Below the pieces are notes generated by a model, which was not told where the DNA came from, did no database searches, and worked only from the letters and a program-made list of their open reading frames with translations. A program made the translations under genes and the position numbers. This document shows positions 16,433-23,092 of a DNA stretch of 32,213 nucleotides, in pieces. The first letter of the stretch is position 1. Each line of letters begins with the position of its first letter. This stretch comes from an uncultured Alphaproteobacteria bacterium (GTDB lineage: Bacteria; Pseudomonadota; Alphaproteobacteria; RF32; CAG-239): positions 1-32,213 of the forward strand of contig CALXLC010000004.1 in the NCBI GenBank assembly GCA_944389095.1. Direction: 5' to 3'.

Positions 16433-18008
16433 GCTTCTTCTTTCGTTTGCAAAACATGTTGAGAATTTCCGCGATATCCAGTACGCCGAATATTTTAGCG
16501 GTTATTGCAAAAGTTGCAACACCCAAAATGCATAACAGGCCAAACAGGCCGAGTTTGGGCATGATGCCGAGATGGAGCCAGTTGCCGAATTGACGGTCAA
16601 GCAGCAGCATGGCGCCTTCAAGCATTCCTCCCATAAGTAAGGAACACAAAAAGATTTTAAAGGTCTTGCGACGAAGTTCTTTTGAATATTTCCAAAAACG
16701 CCGTTTACGCAGGCCGCGGCAGTATTGGCAGAAGGAGACGACGGCCGCGATTGTGGTGGCGGATGCGATGCCGACATGACCGAAAGGTTTCATTAAAATT
16801 ACTGAAAAACACAGGTTTGTCAGTAAAACGACAATGCTGTATTTTACCGGGGTTTTGGTATCGCCGCGGGCGAAAAAATTAGGTGTCATGGCCTTTACCA
16901 GCACATAAAAAGGCAAGCCGAGCGTGTAGGCAATTACGGCCTGCGCCGTCATTTGAGTTTCGAGGGCGCCGAATTTGCCATGCTGGAACAAGATGTTGAT
17001 AATCGGTACGGCCAGAATAATGAGGGCAACGGCGGCCGGAATGGAAAGAAGCGTGCCATATTCCACGGCTTTGTCCTGGACTAGCCGGGCCTGTTCTTTG
17101 TCACCGGATTTCAAGTGCCGGGACAGAATCGGAAGAACGGCAACACTGATGGCGGCGCCAACTACGCCGAGCGGCAGCTGCTGGAGGCGATTGGCGTAGT
17201 ATAACCAAGAAATGGCTCCGGTTCCGACCAGTGAAACCAGAATGGTATCGACCACCATGTTAATTTGATAGACTCCCGCTCCGAGTACGCCCGGCGCGAT
17301 GCGTTTGAACAAGGTGCGAAGCTCGTTGTCTTTCAGAAGCTCCAAAATGTTATACTGGGGGCGGATATAAACGTTTTCCCGGTGCAGAAAGTATGTCAGC
17401 CAGATAATTTCCATAAAACCGGCAAAGCTGACGCCAAAGGCAATACCGTGTGCCGGCGTTTCGCCAAAGGGTGCAAAAACAAATACCGAGATAATCATCA
17501 TCAGGTTAAGGATAACCGGTGCGGCGGCAGGGGCGGCAAATTTGCCGAGGGAGTTCAAAATTCCGGACTGAAAGGAAACAACGGAAATAAACAATAAAAA
17601 CGGAAAGGTTATTCTGGATAAAGAGGTTGCCAATTCTATTTTGCCATGATCGTCGACAAAACCCGGCGCCAAAAGCTCGATAACCCATGGCATCAGGAGT
17701 TCCATAATCAGAACGAAAATTCCCAGGAAGAAGGCCAGAATCGAAATGGCCCGAGAGGCGAAGAATAAGGCGTCTTCCCGGTTTTCGCCGACCAGCTTTT
17801 GCGAGAGCATGGGGACAAAAGCCGAGGTGAAAGCTCCTTCGGCAAACAGGCTGCGAAACAGATTGGGAAGTTTGAATGCCACAAAAAAGGCATCGGAAAT
17901 CAATCCTGCTCCCAGATAGTTGGCCAGCGCCATGTCGCGAAAGAATCCGGTAATGCGGGAAACGAGCGTAAAACCGCCAAAAGTGGCGATAGATTTGAAC
18001 AAACTCAT
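16425..18008 (-). CDS. murJ: Lipid II flippase MurJ
   Basis: This 527-aa inner-membrane protein of the MOP superfamily moves lipid II to the periplasmic face for peptidoglycan synthesis. The start MSLFKSIATFGGFTLVSRITGFFRD and the segment AEGAFTSAFVPMLSQ (about 57-71) are highly typical, with Arg residues of the central cavity (RITGFFRD) kept. About fourteen hydrophobic segments run through the rest, and the tail is basic (CKRKKKHA). It is the first gene of the leftward cluster murJ-DUF2333-nfu-glucosaminidase. A weak TAGGC lies before ATG 18008. Confidence 0.97.
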   Translation of the reverse strand: MSLFKSIATFGGFTLVSRITGFFRDMALANYLGAGLISDAFFVAFKLPNLFRSLFAEGAFTSAFVPMLSQKLVGENREDALFFASRAISILAFFLGIFVLIMELLMPWVIELLAPGFVDDHGKIELATSLSRITFPFLLFISVVSFQSGILNSLGKFAAPAAAPVILNLMMIISVFVFAPFGETPAHGIAFGVSFAGFMEIIWLTYFLHRENVYIRPQYNILELLKDNELRTLFKRIAPGVLGAGVYQINMVVDTILVSLVGTGAISWLYYANRLQQLPLGVVGAAISVAVLPILSRHLKSGDKEQARLVQDKAVEYGTLLSIPAAVALIILAVPIINILFQHGKFGALETQMTAQAVIAYTLGLPFYVLVKAMTPNFFARGDTKTPVKYSIVVLLTNLCFSVILMKPFGHVGIASATTIAAVVSFCQYCRGLRKRRFWKYSKELRRKTFKIFLCSLLMGGMLEGAMLLLDRQFGNWLHLGIMPKLGLFGLLCILGVATFAITAKIFGVLDIAEILNMFCKRKKKHA

Positions 18009-18049
18009 TATTTTTTGCCTAACAGATTTTATTAAGTTGATTTTAAGAG

Positions 18050-18055
18050 ATTATA
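18050..18055 (-). promoter_or_regulatory. Possible -10 element for murJ
   Basis: Read leftward, TATAAT lies at 18055-18050, about 42 bases before the murJ start. No good -35 is spaced from it, so this is a weak call. Confidence 0.3.
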
Positions 18056-18120
18056 GGTTATAAATTGTTAAAAATAAAACAACAAAATGTCTTTGAAGTA
18101 AAGTTTTTCTAACCAAAAAA

Positions 18121-18162
18121 CGCAATTTAAATATTGACAAAAGAAATTTAAATTGCGATAAT
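18121..18162 (+). promoter_or_regulatory. Strong promoter framed by a 12-bp inverted repeat
   Basis: TTGACA (18134-18139), 17 bases, GATAAT (18157-18162) is a near-consensus sigma-70 promoter. CGCAATTTAAAT (18121-18132) and ATTTAAATTGCG (18146-18157) form a perfect 12-bp inverted repeat with a 13-base spacer that contains the -35; the right arm ends on the first base of the -10. The repeat lies upstream of the expected start of transcription, so it would act as DNA, as an operator, and not as an RNA hairpin. The regulator is unknown. Confidence 0.7.
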
Positions 18163-18201
18163 AGACAAAAGAAGCGACTGTTTTATTTATGGAGAAATTT
18201 T

Positions 18202-18522
18202 ATGACTGATATTAGTGATGTAAAAAAGTTTGAGGAGCCTGACGCCAAGCGTTATCCGGGGCCGGGTGCGGAGTTTTTTGCCGCCGGCGGGTTTGCCATG
18301 GATTTGCGGCATGATTATGCTCATGTTCTGGCTTCCGGGAGAGAGCGTGATATTAATCCCTCTCGTGCAACAGAGTATTTGCAGGCTATGGAAAGCCGGA
18401 CTACCGGTGCCAAAGAGAAGTTATCGGCAATCAGAAAATCTGCCGAAAAACCGACAAGGCAGACTACGGCCGTCCGCCAGAATATGCCGATTTCCCGCGG
18501 AAGAGGCGGTATGAACGAGTAA
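18202..18522 (+). CDS. Hypothetical 106-aa soluble protein
   Basis: I do not recognise this protein. It has no signal peptide or membrane segment. The N-terminal half (YPGPGAEFFAAGGFAMDLRHDY) is followed by a basic, Arg/Lys-rich tail that ends in a short GRGG segment and is probably disordered. GGAG at 18191-18194 sits seven bases before ATG 18202. It is a single-gene unit between a strong, probably regulated promoter and a clear terminator, which supports it as a real and possibly highly induced gene. Confidence 0.75.
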   Translation: MTDISDVKKFEEPDAKRYPGPGAEFFAAGGFAMDLRHDYAHVLASGRERDINPSRATEYLQAMESRTTGAKEKLSAIRKSAEKPTRQTTAVRQNMPISRGRGGMNE

Positions 18523-18556
18523 CAGCGATAAAATTTCTTTATAATCTCATTGTCAG

Positions 18557-18579
18557 GCCCGCTTTGAGCGGGCTTTTTT
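18557..18579 (+). terminator. Rho-independent terminator of the 18202 gene
   Basis: GCCCGCT (18557-18563) pairs with AGCGGGC (18567-18573) over a TTG loop, followed by six T. Confidence 0.9.
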
Positions 18580-18595
18580 ATTGCTCAGAAAAGGC

Positions 18596-18623
18596 TTGTT
18601 TTTGCTTTAAAATTGTTTATAGT
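18596..18623 (+). promoter_or_regulatory. Putative promoter of the 18658 gene
   Basis: TTGTTT (18596-18601), 16 bases, TATAGT (18618-18623). The leader would be about 27 bases and contains ATTATTTTTAAATT. Confidence 0.4.
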
Positions 18624-18657
18624 ACAAGTCACTGAATGAATTATTTTTAAATTAGTT

Positions 18658-19023
18658 ATGCGTATGGAAAAAATTGAATTTTTGGCTATCAGTGCGCCGA
18701 TATGGGCATTGGTGCTGTGCGGGATTTCCGGTTTTTTGCTGTTTGTCCGTTTTAGTTTCGGAAAATTGACTGTCGGCGCTAATTTTTTGCTGCTGATTAT
18801 GGTGGTGGCAAGCGTAATGAGTTGTGATGCTTCGGGTAGTCTGGGGTTTGCCGCGGTAAGTTATCTGCTTCCCGGTGTTGCGGTCTTTTTACTGTGCTGG
18901 GGTGTGGATTTTGCTTTTCTGTATTTCTGCTGCAGGCTTGGCCGTCGTGCTGCGCAATGTCAGCAAGAGGTTTGTTCTCAAAATGACGGGGATAAAATTT
19001 ATCCGGGCTCCGAATATTTTTAA
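18658..19023 (+). CDS. Small membrane protein of unknown function
   Basis: I do not recognise this 121-aa protein. Hydrophobic segments lie at about 9-30, 38-54 and 62-92, with a short polar tail containing two of the six-to-eight cysteines (CQQEVC). A second in-frame ATG lies two codons in, so the start may be 18664. There is no Shine-Dalgarno. The leader element ATTATTTTTAAATT at 18640-18653 is identical over 14 bases to the one before the 6936 gene. The next gene starts six bases after the stop, so the two are probably cotranscribed and may work together in the membrane. Confidence 0.68.
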   Translation: MRMEKIEFLAISAPIWALVLCGISGFLLFVRFSFGKLTVGANFLLLIMVVASVMSCDASGSLGFAAVSYLLPGVAVFLLCWGVDFAFLYFCCRLGRRAAQCQQEVCSQNDGDKIYPGSEYF

Positions 19024-19029
19024 CTGCTT

Positions 19030-19452
19030 ATGGAAACGGTGATTGTTTTATTTCGCTGGCTGTCGTTGGGAATGGTGGCGGCCGGTGCTTTGTTGATGTT
19101 GACGGCCAATGTCCGGTTATATGTTTTGCAACGAAACCGCTGGGTGTGGGACGAGATTGACATTCGCGAAGACTGGATGCTGAGGCAGATGCTGGAAACC
19201 AGGTTGTCCGACATTATCAGAAAAGCCGTACGGGATATTCGTGTCAGACGGATGCATACCGAGAATCTGACCAAGCTTTTTTATCTGGGTTGTCTTTTAT
19301 TGACAGTAGGTTGGATAAATACGGTTTTGTGGTGGGCCGAAGGCGGTTTTTTCGGCTTGCTGGTGCTGTATTTGATGTCGTTTCTGGTTGCGCCGTTGTG
19401 GGATTTGCTGATTTTTTATGTGCTGAAAATTGTAACTCGTTTTTTCGAATAA
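19030..19452 (+). CDS. Small membrane protein of unknown function
   Basis: I do not recognise this 140-aa protein. One hydrophobic segment at about 5-27 is followed by a charged, probably cytoplasmic stretch of about 55 residues rich in Arg, Asp and Glu, then two hydrophobic segments at about 83-102 and 106-135. It starts six bases after the previous membrane protein, again without a Shine-Dalgarno, and translation may be coupled. The pair ends at a strong two-way terminator. Confidence 0.7.
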   Translation: METVIVLFRWLSLGMVAAGALLMLTANVRLYVLQRNRWVWDEIDIREDWMLRQMLETRLSDIIRKAVRDIRVRRMHTENLTKLFYLGCLLLTVGWINTVLWWAEGGFFGLLVLYLMSFLVAPLWDLLIFYVLKIVTRFFE

Positions 19453-19461
19453 TTATTAAGT

Positions 19462-19493
19462 AAAAAACCCTTCGCTTTTGCGAAGGGTTTTTT
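19462..19493. terminator. Bidirectional terminator (19030 gene / typA)
   Basis: AAAAAACCCTTCGC (19462-19475) pairs perfectly with GCGAAGGGTTTTTT (19480-19493) around TTTT. The A and T runs make it work for both convergent transcripts. Confidence 0.93.
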
Positions 19494-19500
19494 CGGATTT

Positions 19501-21321
19501 CTATTCCATAACGTCCGGTTTGGCGCGTTTGCGGGCAATCGGATCCAAAATCCGTTTGCGCAGGCGCAGGGTTTTCGGCGTCACTTCCAGAAGTTCGTCT
19601 TCCTGAATATAAGACAATCCCTGTTCCAGAGTCATTTTGCGCGGCGGAATAAGATCTATTGCCTCGTCTTTTCCGGCAGCGCGAATGTTTGTCAGCTGCT
19701 TGGATTTGCAGGGGTTGACTTCAATATCGTTGGGTTTTGTGTGCTCGCCGATAATCATGCCGGTATAAACGGGAACGCCCGGATCAATAAACATCGGTCC
19801 GCGGTCTTGCAGTTTCCAGAGCGAATAGGCGACGGCAGTTCCGGTTTCGGAAGAAATCAGGACACCGTTGCGGCGGCTTTCTATTTCGCCTTTGTAGGGT
19901 TCATAACATTTGAACAGGCGGTTCATGACCCCGGTTCCGCGGGTATCGGTCAGAAATTCGGAGTGATATCCGATGAGCCCGCGGGACGGTGCACTGAAAA
20001 TTAGGCGGACTTTATTTCCGGCCTGAGACGGAATCATTTCGGTCAATTCGGCGCGGCGGCGGCCAAGCTTTTCGACAACGGAGCCGGAAAATTCTTCGTC
20101 AACGTCAACGACAACTTCTTCAATCGGTTCCAGCAATTTGCCGTTTTCATCCCGTTTCATCAGAACACGGGGGCGGGAGATTGACAATTCAAAGCCTTCG
20201 CGGCGCATGGTTTCAATTAAAACGCCGAGCTGCAGTTCGCCGCGGCCGGCAACTTCAAAAGAATCGGAACTGTCGGTGCGGGAAATTTTGAGTGCAATAT
20301 TGCCTTCGGCTTCTTTGCTGAGGCGATCCCAAATCATACGAGAGGTTACCTTGTCTCCTTCGCGTCCGGCCAAAGGCGAATCGTTGATTGAAAAGGTCAT
20401 GGCCAGAGTCGGCGGGTCAATCGGCTGGGCATGAATTCCCTGAGTGACGTCCAGAGCGCAAATGGTATCGGCAACGGTTCCTTTAACAACGCCGGCAACG
20501 GCAATGATGTCTCCGGCATGGGCTTCTTCCAACGCTTCACGGTTCAGGCCGCGATATGCCAAAATCTTGCTGATGCGGACACGTTCGATTTCTTTGCTGT
20601 CTTTGTCCAGCACTTTGACGGTGTCATTAACATGCAGGGTTCCGGATTGAACCTTTCCGGTCAGCAGACGGCCGATAAACTTGTCTGATTCCAAAGTTGT
20701 CGCCAGCATGGAAAAAGGTTTGTCCGGTTCGCAGGCGGGTTCCGGAACATAGGAACAGATTAATTCAAACAGCGGGGTGAGGTCCTTCTTTTCATCCGTC
20801 AGTTCTTTGACGGCCCAACCATTGCGTCCGGAGGCATAAAGAACAGGAAAATCAAGTTGTTTGTCTGTTGCATTGAGGCTGACAAACAAATCAAAGACTT
20901 CGTTTAAGACATCGTCGCAGCGGGCGTCCGGCTTATCGGCCTTATTGATAACGACAATCGGGCAGAGGCCGAGTTTTAGGGCTTTCCCCAGGACAAATTT
21001 GGTTTGCGGCATTGGCCCTTCCGAAGAATCGACCAGCAGAACGACGCCGTCAACCATTGACAAAATCCGTTCGACTTCACCGCCAAAATCGGCATGGCCC
21101 GGTGTGTCGACAATGTTGATGTGCGTTCCGTGCCAGTTGACAGAGGTGCATTTGGACAAGATGGTAATGCCGCGTTCGCGTTCCAAATCGTTGCTGTCCA
21201 TGACGCAGGTTTCAACTTTTTGGTTTTCGCGGAATGTGCCGCTTTGTTTCAGCAGGCCGTCGACCATTGTGGTTTTGCCATGGTCAACGTGTGCAATTAT
21301 TGCAATGTTTCTCATATTCAT
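19501..21321 (-). CDS. typA: Translational GTPase TypA/BipA
   Basis: This 606-aa ribosome-associated GTPase resembles EF-G and is needed for growth in cold or stress and for late 50S assembly. G1 is AHVDHGKTT (10-18), then RERGITI, DTPGHADF and NKADKPDAR. Elongation-factor domains II, III and V follow, and the BipA-specific C-terminal domain ends near LRLRKRILDPIARKRAK. Length is normal. Start ATG 21321 has GAGGAAAA ten bases upstream; a second ATG two codons later is farther from it. It stands alone downstream of a leader of about 180 bases. Confidence 0.97.
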   Translation of the reverse strand: MNMRNIAIIAHVDHGKTTMVDGLLKQSGTFRENQKVETCVMDSNDLERERGITILSKCTSVNWHGTHINIVDTPGHADFGGEVERILSMVDGVVLLVDSSEGPMPQTKFVLGKALKLGLCPIVVINKADKPDARCDDVLNEVFDLFVSLNATDKQLDFPVLYASGRNGWAVKELTDEKKDLTPLFELICSYVPEPACEPDKPFSMLATTLESDKFIGRLLTGKVQSGTLHVNDTVKVLDKDSKEIERVRISKILAYRGLNREALEEAHAGDIIAVAGVVKGTVADTICALDVTQGIHAQPIDPPTLAMTFSINDSPLAGREGDKVTSRMIWDRLSKEAEGNIALKISRTDSSDSFEVAGRGELQLGVLIETMRREGFELSISRPRVLMKRDENGKLLEPIEEVVVDVDEEFSGSVVEKLGRRRAELTEMIPSQAGNKVRLIFSAPSRGLIGYHSEFLTDTRGTGVMNRLFKCYEPYKGEIESRRNGVLISSETGTAVAYSLWKLQDRGPMFIDPGVPVYTGMIIGEHTKPNDIEVNPCKSKQLTNIRAAGKDEAIDLIPPRKMTLEQGLSYIQEDELLEVTPKTLRLRKRILDPIARKRAKPDVME

Positions 21322-21450
21322 TTTTGTTTTTCCTCAACAGTCTGTGCGCCGCCAATTTTGCTGCATTCGGCATGAGCAGCTTTTCGGCCGTTTTGAGCGG
21401 GGCGTCGTTTGTTGTCTTTAATAAATGCAAATTCGCTTCACAATACACTT

Positions 21451-21467
21451 TTGAAATTAAATTTCAA
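21451..21467 (-). promoter_or_regulatory. Palindrome overlapping a possible typA promoter
   Basis: TTGAAAT and ATTTCAA at 21451-21467 form a 7-bp inverted repeat with a 3-base centre. Read leftward, the TTGAAA within it could be a -35 with TATTGT 16 bases on. The -10 is poor, so the call is weak. I see nothing else in 21322-21490. Confidence 0.35.
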
Positions 21468-21490
21468 GAGATTACGCAAAAAAATATTCG

Positions 21491-21519
21491 AAAATAAAAG
21501 GCTCCGCCGGGGCGGAGCC
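21491..21519 (-). terminator. Terminator of the adenosine kinase gene
   Basis: GGCTCCGCC (21500-21508) pairs with GGCGGAGCC (21511-21519), a 9-bp GC-rich stem. Read leftward it is followed by TTTTATTTT. Confidence 0.88.
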
Positions 21520-21545
21520 GAAAATTGCGTCGGGATATGCCTCTT

Positions 21546-22571
21546 TCAGGCGCGTTTACCGTAGGACAGCAGCTTGTTGCGGACTAACCCGCGCAGGCTG
21601 ACTTCCGGGCGGGCGCCGTAATGGCCGATGATTTCCGCCGCGGCAATCGAGCCGATGATGGCGCAGGTGCCGAGGCTGCGTCCCTGGGTCAGACCATAAA
21701 GAAATCCCGCAGCATATAGATCGCCGGCGCCGGTCGAATCGACAACGTTTTCGACTTTTTCCGCTTCCACAAAAGTTTTGGTGCGGCCGTTGACAACAAC
21801 AGAGCCTTTGGCGCCGCGGGTAATGGCGGCAATATCGACGTGCGGTTTTATCAAATCAAGCGTTTTGTAAAAATCTTCGCCGTTAAACAGCGAGACGATT
21901 TCATCTTCATTGCCAAACAAAATGTCGACATGGGTTTTGATGAATTCCAGAAATTCTTCGCGATGGCGGTTGACGCAGGATTTGTCAGAGAGACTGAAAG
22001 CAACGTCGCGGCCATGATCGTGCGCGATTTCGGCGGCTTTTATCATGGCTTCTTTATCACATTGTTCATCCCAGAGATAAGCCTCAAGGTAGGTAATGCG
22101 GCTGGCTTTGATGATGTTTTCATCAATATCTTCGACGGTGAGCTTTTTTGAAGCGCCAAGATAGGTGAACATGGAACGCTGAGCATCCGGCGTGACCAGT
22201 ACAATACTGCGTCCCGTTACAGGTCCTTCGTTCAGCGGCGGGGTGAAAAAGTCTACGCCGGCAACGCCGATGTCGCGGGTGAAAACCTGTCCGAGTTCGT
22301 CATCGTGAATTTTTCCGATAAATGCGGGGGCGCCGCCGAGTGAGGCAAGCCCGGCAACGGTGTTGGCCGCGGAACCGCCGGGAACTTCCCTTTCGGGAAC
22401 CAGATCGGCGTAAATTTTTCCGGCGGCGACGGCGTCAACCAGCGTCATGCCGCCTTTTTCGAGTTGACGTTCTTTAAGAAAACCTTCTCCGACTTTGGCC
22501 AGCACATCGACAATGGCATTGCCGATGCCGACGACGTCATAATAGGTGGTTTCCTGTTGTTTGGCTATCAT
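21546..22571 (-). CDS. Adenosine kinase (PfkB family)
   Basis: A PfkB-fold sugar kinase of 341 aa from ATG 22571. VVGIGNAIVDVLAKVGE near the start, PGGSAANTVAGLASLGG in the substrate-binding region and the anion-hole/catalytic motif DSTGAGDLYAAGF are all intact. This combination matches the adenosine kinases of rhizobia, which convert adenosine to AMP in purine salvage. Another nucleoside or sugar substrate cannot be excluded. A TTG two codons upstream is in frame, but AAGGA is spaced better for ATG 22571. It lies between the typA leader and the ferredoxin gene and has its own terminator. Confidence 0.88.
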   Translation of the reverse strand: MIAKQQETTYYDVVGIGNAIVDVLAKVGEGFLKERQLEKGGMTLVDAVAAGKIYADLVPEREVPGGSAANTVAGLASLGGAPAFIGKIHDDELGQVFTRDIGVAGVDFFTPPLNEGPVTGRSIVLVTPDAQRSMFTYLGASKKLTVEDIDENIIKASRITYLEAYLWDEQCDKEAMIKAAEIAHDHGRDVAFSLSDKSCVNRHREEFLEFIKTHVDILFGNEDEIVSLFNGEDFYKTLDLIKPHVDIAAITRGAKGSVVVNGRTKTFVEAEKVENVVDSTGAGDLYAAGFLYGLTQGRSLGTCAIIGSIAAAEIIGHYGARPEVSLRGLVRNKLLSYGKRA

Positions 22572-22660
22572 TGTCAATCCTTATTTTTTGTTCAACCTGT
22601 TTTTTATTATTAAAGTATTTCTATTTAGGAATCAATAGTTTGTTGGTAGTTCGCCGGTAT

Positions 22661-22691
22661 AAAAAAACTCCCTGCCGGAGCCGGGAGTTTT
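22661..22691 (-). terminator. Terminator of the ferredoxin gene
   Basis: AAAACTCCC (22664-22672) pairs with GGGAGTTTT (22683-22691) over a GC-rich loop. Read leftward it ends in seven T. Confidence 0.88.
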
Positions 22692-22710
22692 GTATTGCTT
22701 CAGCAAAAGA

Positions 22711-22950
22711 TTAAGCGTTGGCATTCGGCCAGTTTTTGGCGTTTTCTGCGTTGAACTTAATCCATTTTTCATCGGCTTCGTCATCGGAAGTGATGGCTTC
22801 CTGCGGGCATTCGGAAATGCATACGCCGCAATCAATGCAGGTGTCGGGATCAACCACCAGCTGGGTGTCGCCTTCGTGAAAAGCGTCTACCGGGCAGACA
22901 TCGGCGCAAGATTTGCATTTAACGCATTTGTCATTAACAACAGATACCAT
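22711..22950 (-). CDS. 2[4Fe-4S] ferredoxin
   Basis: A 79-aa electron carrier. The first cluster site is Cys9-x2-Cys12-x2-Cys15-x3-Cys19-Pro and the second Cys38-x2-Cys41-x2-Cys44-x3-Cys48-Pro. The sequence around CPVDAFHEG and [11 protein letters not shown] resembles FdxA, but FdxA of other alphaproteobacteria lacks the second cysteine of the first site and carries a [3Fe-4S] cluster; here all eight cysteines are present. The C-terminus is a short acidic and Trp/Asn-rich tail. TTTGGAG precedes the ATG. It is divergent from htpG. Confidence 0.92.
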   Translation of the reverse strand: MVSVVNDKCVKCKSCADVCPVDAFHEGDTQLVVDPDTCIDCGVCISECPQEAITSDDEADEKWIKFNAENAKNWPNANA

Positions 22951-23027
22951 AGATTTAACTCCAAAGTAAGTTTATTTAAAAATCTCCTTCAATTTACCCA
23001 GATTATGAAATAAATCAAGTAAAAAAA

Positions 23028-23056
23028 CTTGCATCGCCACAGATTTGTTCCCATAT
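23028..23056 (+). promoter_or_regulatory. Heat-shock (RpoH-type) promoter of htpG
   Basis: CTTGCA (23028-23033), 16 bases, CCCATAT (23050-23056). This resembles the sigma-32 consensus CTTGAA...CCCCATNT in both halves and lies about 36 bases before htpG, a classic heat-shock gene. Confidence 0.65.
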
Positions 23057-23092
23057 AGATAAAAAAAGCCGCTTGAAGGAGGGATTTTTATT

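Noticed and set aside
18121..18157. CtrA site (TTAA-N7-TTAA) in the inverted repeat
   Set aside because: The two TTAA are 21 bases apart start to start, where CtrA needs 11.
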